Assembly: GCA_947359465.1 (NCBI GenBank)
Contig: OX375881.1
Span: 76,469,914-76,533,913 of the forward strand
DNA: 64,000 bases
Direction: 5' to 3'
DNA from: Metellina segmentata
Lineage: Eukaryota > Arthropoda > Arachnida > Araneae > Tetragnathidae
Shown here in pieces: positions 10,365-20,173 of this stretch. Each line of letters begins with the position of its first letter. Position 1 is the stretch's first letter. The notes below the pieces were generated by a model. It had not been told where the DNA came from. It ran no database searches and was given only the letters and a program-made list of their open reading frames with translations. Made by a program: the position numbers and the translations under genes.

Positions 10365-10815
10365 TGTAAGGTTCGCCATCTCGCATCTTACAAGAAGTGA
10401 AACGCCAAGTTGGCAACCCTACATAGAAAACGCCAAGCTGGCAACCTAAGAACAAAGCTTTTTCAATTAAAAGAAACGTCCACAAGATTTCAAGCCGAGG
10501 AAGTGCGGCAAAAGCCAATTAAAAAAGTCAGAGCAATAAATAGTTATAGTTACCAAGACAACTAAAAGATAAAATCAATCTTTAGAACAGGAGATCAAGG
10601 AAAGATTTTATACAGCGGTGGGAGGAAAGTTACAATTTTGAATGCCTATCCAAATGTAATTGCTACTTTATACTACATGTAACTTACGTGACGATCGATT
10701 AAATTTAGTAAAATATACTCCAAATACAGAATTTTGACTCTGTGTCTTTTGAGTTTTTTTTTACTAAACTTTCACGACGGAGTTCATCAACAACCATCGG
10801 CCTCGGACCACTACT
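10365..10815 (+). repeat. 5' LTR
   Basis: Begins TGTAAGGTTCGCC and ends GGACCACTACT. It is 451 bp, the same length and by eye the same sequence as 16007-16457. The terminal bases are TG...CT rather than TG...CA. The end is fixed by the target duplication on the far side. Confidence 0.88.
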
Positions 10816-10832
10816 GGCGCAGTCGACAGGAT
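10815..10832 (+). promoter_or_regulatory. Primer-binding site
   Basis: TGGCGCAGTCGACAGGAT lies at the LTR edge, its first T being the last LTR base. It has the form of a tRNA 3'-end complement that primes minus-strand synthesis. The tRNA was not identified. Confidence 0.65.
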
Positions 10833-11258
10833 CGTCGAACCCTGGAAATGAAGGTGAGAGCTCATCCTGAGTTTTAATTTTTTTTAATTCATGCAACTCC
10901 CACACAATTACGGAGCGAAAGTAGACTTTGTTGAAATCTAATGCTATTCATTTTGTTTAGAACACTTACGTGTTATGTGCACCACAGTGCAAATTTTATT
11001 TAGCACACCATGTGTTAATTAGATTAATGGTTAATTGTGAAACAGTTCATCAGAACTAGATACTTTTTGTGTTATTGTGTTAGAGAATAACTATTTCGTT
11101 TTGGAAAACGGGGATTTCTGGGAATGCTTGTCGCTAAGGCGTAAAGTTAATATAAATCATAATTTTAGACTATTTAGAGTGAGGTTTCCAACCTTTTTAT
11201 TTTTTTTATTTCTGCATTCTGTGGCGTAAATTTAATTCCTGAGTTAAATTTGTTTGGG
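10833..11258 (+). other. Untranslated leader of the Gypsy element
   Basis: This 426-base AT-rich leader lies between primer site and gag start and presumably carries packaging and dimerisation signals. No ORF of note was seen. Confidence 0.5.
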
Positions 11259-12074
11259 ATGGCGTATCTCGCGAAAGCAAGGAAGGAGGATTTGAAGGTG
11301 TTGGCAGATGAATTGGGGTTAGATGTGTTGCCGCAACACAAAATCATCGATTTAAAGAACTCAATATTGAACAGCGAAGAATATGAACAGGAGTTTACCG
11401 AAAATCTTTTAAACAGTATCATAACAGATCGGAAAAATGCCGAGGAAAGGCGTTTCTTGGCTGAAAGTGAGGAAAAGCGCCTCGCTGCTGAGTCTGAAGA
11501 AAGACGTTTTGTGATGGAACTCGAGAAACGTTCTGTTTTCGAGTTAGAAAAGCTAAGGCTCGAAATGGAAGGCCGTCACAATACAGAAACATCAAATGAA
11601 GGGAATTCGAGCAACTCTAAGCACATATACGATCTACAAAGAGTGATGCAGAAGTTCGATCCTAAAGAAGGAGACATCAGTCTATATCTGGTTCTTTTCG
11701 AGAGGCAGGCAGAACATGCTCACATAAAAAGGGAGGACTGGGTGTCACAGCTTTTGGGTTTATTACCCTATGACATTACTCAGTTAATTGCTAGAGAAGA
11801 AGCGGCTGTCGCATATGACTACAGCCACGTGAAAGGGTTATTGCTAAAAAGGTTTAAACTAAGCCCAGAAACCTTCCGATTGAAATTTGTCCAGCTCAAG
11901 CGGACTGAAGATAAATCGTGGAAGGATTTTGCCTTTGAATTGACAAATTATTTTGAAGAATGGATTCAAGGTTTTGAGGTTGCGGATTTCGAAACGTTAA
12001 AGCATCTGGTAATTACGGATCAATTCAAACGTAAGGTACCTCCGGAAATGCGAGAGCATTTTGTCGATGTGTGA
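11259..12074 (+). CDS. gag: Gag polyprotein (capsid) of the Gypsy element
   Basis: 271 residues from the first ATG (11259). Residues 1-50 look like a SAP-like helical lead (KEDLKVLADELGLDV). Residues 56-108 are a charged Glu/Arg/Lys coiled coil with repeated AESEE units. Residues from about 122 form a Gypsy-type capsid, and the C-terminal part (about 207-272) has the helical pattern of the SCAN domain family, with DQFKRKVPPEMREHF. The frame ends at TGA 12072-12074 inside that domain. The rest of the capsid and the CCHC knuckle are in the next ORF, one frame on. Gag forms the virus-like particle. Whether the frame change is recoding or mutation is open. Confidence 0.8.
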   Translation: MAYLAKARKEDLKVLADELGLDVLPQHKIIDLKNSILNSEEYEQEFTENLLNSIITDRKNAEERRFLAESEEKRLAAESEERRFVMELEKRSVFELEKLRLEMEGRHNTETSNEGNSSNSKHIYDLQRVMQKFDPKEGDISLYLVLFERQAEHAHIKREDWVSQLLGLLPYDITQLIAREEAAVAYDYSHVKGLLLKRFKLSPETFRLKFVQLKRTEDKSWKDFAFELTNYFEEWIQGFEVADFETLKHLVITDQFKRKVPPEMREHFVDV

Positions 12075-15000
12075 GTGGAGCACAATGAAATCTCCTACTA
12101 CTCTAGCGGAACTCCTTGACAAATACGAAAGTGTTCGAGGGTTCAAGAAGAAATTCCATTCACCTGAAAATATTGTAAATAAGGAAAGAAATTCACATTT
12201 TCAAGAAAGAAGACGTTTTCAAGAAAGGAACTCCGATTTTCCTGCTAGATATGGACAGTTTCACGAGAGGAGTACTCATCAACGTAATACGAGTCCGAAA
12301 AATGAAGCGGGAAGGAAGAAGAAGATTCAGTGTTATTCTTGCGGATCATTTCAGCATCTTAGAAACGCATGTCCTAAGCTAGGAAGAAGACAAACTTCAG
12401 CAGTTGTGAGCAATATTGGAGCCCAAGACGCTACAACATCATGTGCAAGGGAAGACATGGTGGAGCCTCCATCGATGTTGACGGCAAAAGTGACCGTTCC
12501 AGTCACAAAGCCTGTAGAATACCAAAGAGGTATTGATGAACTCAAGATAGTGAGTTTAAAAAGCGGTAATAATATCTTCGACGGTATTATCGACTCTGGA
12601 GCGCAGATTTCAGTCATCCGGGCTGATCTGATTGAGGATTCTCAAAATGAAGGGGAAGGAAAAATTAAAATTGTATCCGCATTTGGTGAGACAGAAATGG
12701 CACCTCTCAAGATAATCCATGTGAAAATCAATGACGGACGACACGGAGAAATCCCAGTGACATGTGCAGTGTCTGAAAAATTAGTAAGCGACATGCTCGT
12801 AAGCGTTTCAACGTATGACGCTTTAAACTCGAAGGTGGAACTTTATGGCAATATTATTAGCCAAGAAGGGGTTTCTCGAGTTGGAGAAATTTATTCAGTT
12901 TCGTCCTTAAACGAACTTACCTTGGCCCGTAGTGACACCGCAAATCACCCTGGGGTTAATGAGAAACGGAACGAGTTCGTGCAATTTCAATTGGAAGATG
13001 AAAGTTTAAAGGATATTTGGGAATTAGCAAGAAATAGAAGAAATGCATTCGAAGTGCAAGATGGGTTATTGGTACACTCAGAAATCGTAGGAGGAGAGAA
13101 AATTCAGCAGGTAGTTTTGCCTAAATTTAAAAGGCCCTATGTCCTAAAAATGGCACACGAAATTCCATTGGCCGGTCATTTAGGAGAACAGAAAACCAAA
13201 CAACGGATAAAGTATTCCTTTTACTGGCCGAATATCAAGATTGATGTCAAGCATTTTTGTGAAAGCTGCAAGGTCTGCCAGCTACGTAGAGGTACCACTT
13301 ACAATGACAGAATTCCTATCCAACCTATTGTGAGACCTGAAAATCCTTTTGAAGTGTGGAGTGTAGATTGTATTGGTCCCCTAGAGCCACCATCCTCAAG
13401 AGGGCACAAGTTTATCGTTTGTGCTGTGGATTTGTGCACGAGATGGGCGGAAGCTATACCAGTCAAGAACATTACTGCGAAAACAACTTGCGACGTCCTG
13501 ATGAAGATTTTCTCCCAGACGGGGTTTCCTAAAACTATCTGTACCGATCAAGGGACAAATTTCACAGCACAGCTCACCAAGGGCTTCATGCAAGTCATCG
13601 GGGTGTCACCAAGATTTTCAACTCCGGGGCATCCAGAAAGCATGGGAGCCGTGGAGAGATGGAACAAAACCCTGAAGGATATGCTCAGTAAGAACATACA
13701 AGAAAATGGTCGACAATGGGATATTCATCTCCCTTTCTTACTATTCGCATACAGAGAAGTACCTCACAGTACCACGGGAGTATCGCCATTTCAGTTGGTA
13801 TATGGAAGGTTACCTCCAGGTCCATTAAAATTAATTAAGGAGAGTTGGTTAGGAGAAACCGAAATTCCAACAGGAGCATCTCCTTCTGTTGAAAAATACT
13901 TAGAAGACCTTCGTCAAAGGATGAAAACGGCACACGAGATTGCCGCAGGGAATGCCGAAAAGGCACAAGGCTATTACACATCTAAATATAATCTGAGAGC
14001 GAGAGAAAAGACTTTCAAGGTTGGTGATAAGGTACTGATCCTTATTCCATCTTCTAGTCACAAACTTCTGAAGAACTGGTCAGGACCTGCAACTATTATC
14101 CAGTTAACTCGACCTCATTCTGCGTTGGTCGAGATGGAGGATAAAAGCCGAAAAGAGCTGCATTTCAACAAACTACGACCTTATATAGCCCGAGTTGAAC
14201 AGGTGGGGTTGATTTTCGAACAAGATCAGGACTTTGGGGAAATCTTTTATGCCCCTACTCGAAATAAGAGTCAATCTGCCGACGATATTAAGGGTCATGT
14301 GTTCCAGACTACAGAGGCGTTGTGCGAAGAACAGCGACACCAATTAGTTCAGACCTTGGAAGGGTTTCGAGAAATTTTCAGTGCACGACCTGGCCGAGCC
14401 AGAGTTGATGGACATTCAATCAAACTAACTAAAGATTGTGTGCCAAAGAAAATGCATCCCTATCGGGTTCCCATCGCCTTACAAACCGAGGTGGATCGCC
14501 AAATCCAAGAGTTACTTGAACAAGGACTGATTGAAGAGAGTGACAGTGAGTGGGCACACCCAGTCGTCTGTGTGGCCAAAAAGGACGGAAGTATAAGACT
14601 TTGCGTCGACTTTCGAGTTTTGAACAGTTTTACTGTCCCGGATGCTTATCCAATGCAACAGGCCACCGAGTTACTATTTGAAATTGGTAGTGCTCCTTTC
14701 ATCAGCGTTCTAGATTTGACAAAGGGTTATTGGCAAATCCCTTTAGAAGAAGAAGCTAAACCATATTCGGCATTTGTGACACATTCTGGTCATTTTCAAT
14801 GGAACGTTTTACCATTTGGACTTAAAAATGCTGGAAGTACGTTCCAAAAGTCCATAGACAAAGTACTTAAGACACACAGAAAGTACTGCCGTGCGTATAT
14901 TGACGATCTGGCCATTTTTTCCAGCTCGTGGGAGAATCACTTGCGTCACATCAGAGACGTGCTGAGAACTCTACAGACCGTTGGATTAACAGTCAATCTT

Positions 15001-15714
15001 AAAAAGTGCGAGTTCGGTAAAAAACAAGTGAGGTTCCTGGGACACATTGTAGGTTCCGGAAGACATGCACCAGATCCCCAGAAAATCGAAGCCATGCAGA
15101 ACTTAGCACGTCCAACTACTAAGAAAGAGTTAAGAGGCATAATTGGTCTGGCAAGCTACTATCGGGAGTACATTCAGGATTTCTCGTCCTTGGTTTTACC
15201 CTTGACAAACTTAACAAAGAAAAGGGTGCCCAACAAAATACCTTGGAGTGATGAAGAGGAAGCAAGCTTCCAACAATTGAAGCAAAGGCTGACGGAAATT
15301 CCATTCTTATATACTCCAGTGTTAGATCAGCCATACCAGTTGTACACCGATGCTTCTGCAACAGCGATTGGAGCGTGTCTAGCTCAGCAAGACGAAGACG
15401 GAAAAGAACGTCCTATCGCCTTTTACAGTAGAAAACTCACCCCATGCCAAACTCGTTGGGCTACTATCGAACGGGAGGCGTATGCTGTTCTAAGTGCGTT
15501 GAAAAAATTTGACACTTGGATATTTGGAGCACAAGTCCAAATTGTCTCCGATCATAACCCCCTTACTTATTTGACCCAGGGAATGCCACAGGGTGCAAAA
15601 CTTGCACGTTGGGCTTTGGCATTGCAAAGATATAACATGAATATATTGTACAGAAAGGGTAGTAAGCATGGCAATGCAGATGCCTTATCGCGCATCAAAA
15701 TTGATGAACCCTAG
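12067..15714 (+). CDS. pol: Pol polyprotein, order PR-IN-RT-RH
   Basis: Numbering starts from the TTG at 12061; the first ATG is 12067 and the frame is probably entered by a frame change, not by initiation. CCHC knuckle C91-x2-C94-x4-H99-x4-C104. Aspartic protease D178-S-G. Integrase: H366, H373, C403, C406 zinc site, then D436, D496, E532 (DD35E), then a basic C-terminal domain around 655-710. Reverse transcriptase: D885 and YIDD 946-949, with the Gypsy-type LPFGLKNAGSTFQ block. RNase H: D1097, E1137, D1164. The frame is uninterrupted for over 1200 codons, so the unusual order is genuine in this copy. It lacks env and chromodomain. Shadow frames on the other strand were ignored. Confidence 0.92.
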   Translation: MCEWSTMKSPTTLAELLDKYESVRGFKKKFHSPENIVNKERNSHFQERRRFQERNSDFPARYGQFHERSTHQRNTSPKNEAGRKKKIQCYSCGSFQHLRNACPKLGRRQTSAVVSNIGAQDATTSCAREDMVEPPSMLTAKVTVPVTKPVEYQRGIDELKIVSLKSGNNIFDGIIDSGAQISVIRADLIEDSQNEGEGKIKIVSAFGETEMAPLKIIHVKINDGRHGEIPVTCAVSEKLVSDMLVSVSTYDALNSKVELYGNIISQEGVSRVGEIYSVSSLNELTLARSDTANHPGVNEKRNEFVQFQLEDESLKDIWELARNRRNAFEVQDGLLVHSEIVGGEKIQQVVLPKFKRPYVLKMAHEIPLAGHLGEQKTKQRIKYSFYWPNIKIDVKHFCESCKVCQLRRGTTYNDRIPIQPIVRPENPFEVWSVDCIGPLEPPSSRGHKFIVCAVDLCTRWAEAIPVKNITAKTTCDVLMKIFSQTGFPKTICTDQGTNFTAQLTKGFMQVIGVSPRFSTPGHPESMGAVERWNKTLKDMLSKNIQENGRQWDIHLPFLLFAYREVPHSTTGVSPFQLVYGRLPPGPLKLIKESWLGETEIPTGASPSVEKYLEDLRQRMKTAHEIAAGNAEKAQGYYTSKYNLRAREKTFKVGDKVLILIPSSSHKLLKNWSGPATIIQLTRPHSALVEMEDKSRKELHFNKLRPYIARVEQVGLIFEQDQDFGEIFYAPTRNKSQSADDIKGHVFQTTEALCEEQRHQLVQTLEGFREIFSARPGRARVDGHSIKLTKDCVPKKMHPYRVPIALQTEVDRQIQELLEQGLIEESDSEWAHPVVCVAKKDGSIRLCVDFRVLNSFTVPDAYPMQQATELLFEIGSAPFISVLDLTKGYWQIPLEEEAKPYSAFVTHSGHFQWNVLPFGLKNAGSTFQKSIDKVLKTHRKYCRAYIDDLAIFSSSWENHLRHIRDVLRTLQTVGLTVNLKKCEFGKKQVRFLGHIVGSGRHAPDPQKIEAMQNLARPTTKKELRGIIGLASYYREYIQDFSSLVLPLTNLTKKRVPNKIPWSDEEEASFQQLKQRLTEIPFLYTPVLDQPYQLYTDASATAIGACLAQQDEDGKERPIAFYSRKLTPCQTRWATIEREAYAVLSALKKFDTWIFGAQVQIVSDHNPLTYLTQGMPQGAKLARWALALQRYNMNILYRKGSKHGNADALSRIKIDEP

Positions 15715-16006
15715 TTTTTATTCAGTTCATATAAATATGTATATATTTTTTTTTCTTCTCAAAACTGTAATCTGATTTAGATAATTTTGATAACGTTCTT
15801 GTGTCTTGTATTATGTATTTTATGTGGGAGTTCATGAATGTTAGTGTAGATATTTTTTTTGAGCTCTCACGCTTCTCTCGAAGGACTGGATATCGTAATG
15901 AAGACCAGCTAATTAATTATGACTTTTAGTTATGATTCTAGATGGCGATTGGCAGCAGCATCATCACTTATGACTTAAGTGATGGATGTGCTTCCCCGGA
16001 GGGACA
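15715..16006 (+). other. Gypsy 3' untranslated region with polypurine tract
   Basis: About 290 bases without coding. It ends GTGCTTCCCCGGAGGGACA directly before the 3' LTR. GGAGGGA (15998-16004) is the likely plus-strand primer tract, short and two bases off the LTR edge. Confidence 0.6.
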
Positions 16007-16457
16007 TGTAAGGTTCGCCATCTCGCATCTTACAAGAAGTGAAACGCCAAGTTGGCAACCCTACATAGAAAACGCCAAGCTGGCAACCTAAGAACAAAGC
16101 TTTTTCAATTAAAAGAAACGTCCACAAGATTTCAAGCCGAGGAAGTGCGGCAAAAGCCAATTAAAAAAGTCAGAGCAATAAATAGTTATAGTTACCAAGA
16201 CAACTAAAAGATAAAATCAATCTTTAGAACAGGAGATCAAGGAAAGATTTTATACAGCGGTGGGAGGAAAGTTACAATTTTGAATGCCTATCCAAATGTA
16301 ATTGCTACTTTATACTACATGTAACTTACGTGACGATCGATTAAATTTAGTAAAATATACTCCAAATACAGAATTTTGACTCTGTGTCTTTTGAGTTTTT
16401 TTTTACTAAACTTTCACGACGGAGTTCATCAACAACCATCGGCCTCGGACCACTACT
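16007..16457 (+). repeat. 3' LTR
   Basis: 451 bp, identical by eye to the 5' LTR, followed directly by ATGCG, the right copy of the target duplication (16458-16462). Confidence 0.9.
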
Positions 16458-16462
16458 ATGCG

Positions 16463-17034
16463 ATTATCTCAAAATCAATTTTTTGCAATTTTGCCAAAGT
16501 TAAAAATTTTAAGGCTTTTTGATATATGCACTTATAGTTAAAATATTTACATTTTTTAGGTTTTGAATAAGTGGTTAACAGACACAGGGAAAGAATGTTT
16601 TTATAAATAGTTCAGAAAAATTTATAAAAATTAATAAACATAAAAAATTGGAAATTTTTGTAGAAATTTGAAGTGTAATGAGTAAAGTATTTTTTTAAGA
16701 AAACTCGTAAATAAATTTTACAAAAACTCTCCCTAGGTCTTTTGCATGTACTATAACAATATTGTAGAAATTTATTTCACACAAAAATATTGAAAATTGA
16801 CAGAGGAGTAGAGTTTATAAAATGTGTATTTGGGCTTAAAAAACATATCAAAATCGTAATATAAAATATAATTGAAAATAAAAACTAATTTTTTATTGAT
16901 TATTGATTTAAAATATGTGCTTAATTATCTCTAAAAAAATTGGTTACGTAAAATGAATAATAAGAATTTTGGGTTTTTCCTTAGGGGTCTCATTTAATTC
17001 AACCCGAGCAAAGCCGAGTATTTCTGCTAGTATA
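16463..17034 (+). mobile_element. Helitron-like 3' region ending CTAG|T
   Basis: AT-rich DNA ends AACCCGAGCAAAGCCGAG, then TATTTCTGCTAG and T. This is the same terminal form as the reverse element at 6525 (CCCGAACAAAGCC...TTTCTGCTAG). The CCGAG/CAAAGC segment can form an imperfect hairpin. It is probably the tail of the element that received the Gypsy insertion. Confidence 0.5.
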
Positions 17035-17388
17035 ATATATACCTAAGTTAATGATAAAAACTGCGTCAATATTGTGTCTGACAAGAAAAAAAAACTTTTT
17101 ATTTCCACCCCCCCCCCTAAGTTTCGTTGTTTAGTATTCTTTCTACGATTTTGACAGTCAATATTTTCAATTTTTTATGACGATGTCATAAAAATTAATG
17201 ATGCAATTTCGATATTATCGCTATTTTACGTCATTTACATACATACTGGTTTCGAAATGATACCAGAGCGAGAGAGGCCGTGTTAATCATTATTAGGGCT
17301 GGTAAGGTAATTTTAACCTGCGTTTGGGTAACAGAAGTATTAGCCGTTCTAATACTTCAAAGTTTATGAAATATTCGTATTGGAAGAA
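17035..17388. other. unassigned DNA with a C homopolymer
   Basis: Contains CACCCCCCCCCC at about 17107. Nothing else was recognised. Confidence 0.5.
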
Positions 17389-17530
17389 ATACTCCCTCTG
17401 TCCCAAAATAAGTGTAGCATTCGCACGTTTTTGTTTCGATTATTAAAAGTGTTTCTTCATTTTTAAAGTGAAGTGTACTAACAAAGACATTTTTAGATGT
17501 TTAAAACCACCTAAGAATATTATTCCATCC
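17389..17530 (+). mobile_element. Stowaway-like terminal sequence (Tc1/mariner MITE end)
   Basis: The run TACTCCCTCTGTCCCAAAAT followed by AAGTGTAG closely resembles the terminal inverted repeat of Stowaway MITEs, best known in flowering plants, with the TA target at its edge. No inverted partner was found in the following 300 bases, so this is one end, or chance similarity over roughly 28 bases. Confidence 0.35.
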
Positions 17531-17537
17531 ACCAAAC

Positions 17538-17578
17538 ACTCTTAATATTTCTGCTAGTAAAATATTTCTGCTAGTATA
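17538..17578 (+). repeat. Two tandem Helitron-tail motifs
   Basis: ATATTTCTGCTAGTA occurs twice within 40 bases, each copy the terminal motif of the Helitron-like family. These look like tail-end scars or tandem terminations. Confidence 0.4.
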
Positions 17579-17644
17579 GTTATATTTGACCATGTTAGAA
17601 AAGTAATACTTTAATAGACGATTGAATATTTTTTCTTTATCCAC

Positions 17645-17697
17645 TTGTAATAGCCCCTTGTGTTGCTCCAGTGTGACGTTAATGAATACCTGCCTAT
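17645..17697 (+). repeat. SINE 3' end fragment
   Basis: AATAGCCCCTTGTGTTGCTC, CAGTGTGACGTTAATGAAT and ACCTGCC match the tail of the common SINE only. Confidence 0.6.
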
Positions 17698-17699
17698 TC

Positions 17700-18800
17700 A
17701 ATTTACAAACATGACAACTATTTTGAAGCTAAACTCCAGCGTTAAATCTGATTTTTTTTTTGAGACAGAGAGAATCTACAATTTAAAATAGCTATAGTTA
17801 TGATTTAGAATATAGTTTCTAAACATAGCATTTCAAAAATCCTTTTGAATTTTGAAATTTTGCTCCAGAAAAAAAAAATTTAACCTTACTGGTGGCTATC
17901 TCAACGAGGCATAGCGTCCAAAATTTAAAGCTGATCAGAACTTGAAGCACAAGATATATCTCTTCCAAAGACGAAAATACTAACCAGACCTTGATCAGTT
18001 TTTTACTGTTAAAGGGAAATAAAATAAAGTTATCACAAGATCATCAATATTCTGAAGACAGGATATCTCGTCATTAGAATATTGTTCAGATCTTTATTAC
18101 TAGGATATCTCTTCAAAACCGCTTGAAGGGGTATGAATAATCCAGGGAAAATTGTGTCATAAATTTGATTATATAGGTACTATGGTAATCATAGCTGTAA
18201 CCAATTTTTTCACTTTTGAAGTGTCATAATTGTGATCCTTGATCAAAATATTGTATATTATGCTTAATTTTTATAAAATGTTAGCAATATTCTTAAAATA
18301 TAAATCGAAATACGCCACGAATGGATACTTCATATGTGGAAAGGTTTATTTTCTAAATAGTCTAAAGGAAGGCAAAAATATTCCAAGCATTGATTTGATT
18401 TTTTGATAAGACACACGCATGAATATTCACAAAACCTTCCATAAATATTGAAAAGCCCAATAAGAATATTCCAAATCATTAAAAATATAGCGAAGAGAAC
18501 AACGATTTGTTCCATCTAGCAAACCTCGAACCTTTGCATGACTTCATTGGTTATTGATTTAAATGTATCTAACTAAACTGCTCGAAAATTCAAATATAGT
18601 GGCTTTGTTCCGAGACAGACCTTTTGGCGTTTTATGCGCAGCGGGACTTTAATTCAACAGACTGGTTATTATTGGGGTTTTGTTATTTCAAATTCTTTCC
18701 AAATACTGAGTCTCGCTGCCATTGAAAGCCTAAATAAGACTTTTACACTTCGCTTTTTTTTTTTTCTTTTTTTTTTGGCAAAAAAAAAATAGTTTTTTGG
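17700..18800. other. unassigned DNA, with an ACGAGATATCTCGT-type cluster near 18040-18120
   Basis: Two GGATATCTCGTCATTAG-like repeats lie at 18060-18115. A T-run then A-run around 18757-18790 borders the satellite. Otherwise nothing was recognised. Confidence 0.45.
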
Positions 18801-19117
18801 TCAAATATGGCTATAGGCAAGATATGACTCTATATACAATATGGCTGCAGGTACAATATGACTCCAGACCAAAAATGGCTCTAGGCTAAATATGGCTCTA
18901 GGCAAAATATGGCTCCAGGCAAGATATGACTATATGCAATACGGCTGCAGGTACAATATGACTCCAGACCAAAAATGGTTCTAGGCTAAATATGGCTCTA
19001 GGCAAAATATGGGGCTCCAGGCAAGATATGACTCCATATGCAATATGGCTGCAGGTACAATATGACTCCAGACCAAAAATGGCTCTAGGCTAAATATGGC
19101 TCTAGGCAAAATATGTC
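18801..19117 (+). repeat. 17-bp satellite organised as a 102-bp higher-order repeat
   Basis: The basic unit is about 17 bases (for example CTAAATATGGCTCTAGG). Six variant monomers make a 102-base block repeated three times, starting at 18818, 18920 and 19022. Within a block the monomers differ in fixed ways (AAGATATGACT, ATGGCTGCAGG, TGACTCCAGA, AAATGGCTCTAGG). In the second block a 2-base loss is balanced by a 2-base gain, which keeps the period at 102. Confidence 0.85.
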
Positions 19118-19873
19118 TCTTGCGTCTTGTGTAAAACTTAAACCTATCAAACATCGAAGAGTTAGTTTTCCACCTTGATTTTCTATTTCCCCTTCCAATA
19201 CAACATACTTATACTGAGTCCACTAGCATTTACCATTCTCATTAAGGACTTTCCTCGGTGTAGGATGACAGATGTAAAGATACAGTCGACAATTAAACTG
19301 CGGCCTGGTGACTTAGCCCCGTTGCCAGATCGCCCGTTCCCAAAAGAGATGTGAAATCAAACGATTAGAGACGTACTTAATGCCCCCAATAGCGATCTTC
19401 ACGGCCGGCCTGATGATTTCTACCCCAATCGATGCAGTGGTCGTTCCCCATGCTGACGCCAACGAAAGGGACGGGGAATACGTTTCTCTGCTAAGGAGAG
19501 GTCGAATCCCTTGATTGCGTTTCTCTGCCAAGCTACTTGAGGGATGGGAGACTTCTTGTGTGGGATTTATTTGTTTTTGGAACATCTCGATAAAGCTTTC
19601 CGGATAACATCGTGTTCTATTTGTAGGGATTGGTATCAATATACGTGTGGTATGGATTCGTATTAGACTTACACTCCTTAATATTCAATTAGTTACCATG
19701 TAATTTTTAGTTCAAAGCAGGACACTTGACAGTAATTTGTTGAACCCGGGAAACTTAAGGATAACACAGGTTGGCAATGAAAAAGCTGTTGTTCTTTTGT
19801 ATCTTCCCGATTTTACTCAAATTTTGAACGCAGAATTCGAAAATGTCAGCCATTTGTCAGTTTTTCCGAATAA
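19118..19873. other. unassigned, with a locally GC-rich segment (about 19290-19560)
   Basis: The segment is richer in G+C and CpG than its surroundings and holds a 108-codon minus-strand open frame (19639 to 19313) with no motif I recognise. It could be a gene remnant or an old element. Confidence 0.35.
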
Positions 19874-20173
19874 AGTAAGTAGGCAGTTAATAAACACCGC
19901 ACTGGTTGAACCGTCACGTGCTATTTGTGACGATCAGGGACCATTTCTGAGGGGAAATATTTGAGGACAATGCCGCATAATTTTGAACCTCGTCCAATGA
20001 CTCGAACAACAACACTCCACTCTCCAAACTTCCACACCACAACAATGTGAGGTCATTTTAGGTCACGACAGATTTAACGTGCTCCCGAACCCTTATACAC
20101 GAGGATTTCGTTGAATTCTAACTCGCAACCCTCTAGTTGCTAATACGTTACCAATACGTTACCGTGGCCATCG
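19874..20173 (-). repeat. tRNA-derived SINE
   Basis: Minus-strand copy. It has a GTAAGTAGGCAGTTAATAAA tail, CACTCTCCAAACTTCCACAC, a CACGACAGATTTAACGTGC block, and a head with CGCAACCCTCTAGTTGCTAA ending at a duplicated CGTTACC. Confidence 0.7.

Larger units (their letters stand above)
10365..16457 (+). mobile_element. Gmr1-like Ty3/Gypsy LTR retrotransposon, near intact
   Basis: This 6.1-kb element has 451-bp LTRs identical by eye, a perfect 5-bp target duplication, a primer-binding site next to the 5' LTR, a gag ORF, a 1215-codon pol ORF and a purine tract before the 3' LTR. The pol order is zinc knuckle, protease, integrase, reverse transcriptase, RNase H, with integrase before reverse transcriptase as in Ty1/Copia and the Gmr1 group. 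There is no env. LTR identity indicates very recent insertion. The only visible lesion, if it is one, is the +1 change of frame between gag and pol at 12072. Confidence 0.9.

Noticed and set aside
15715..16006. Possible env gene in the Gypsy element
   Set aside because: Only about 290 bases lie between pol and the 3' LTR and they hold no open frame.
19313..19639. 108-codon open frame on - in a GC-richer patch
   Set aside because: No domain, signal or family was recognised; kept only as a composition note.
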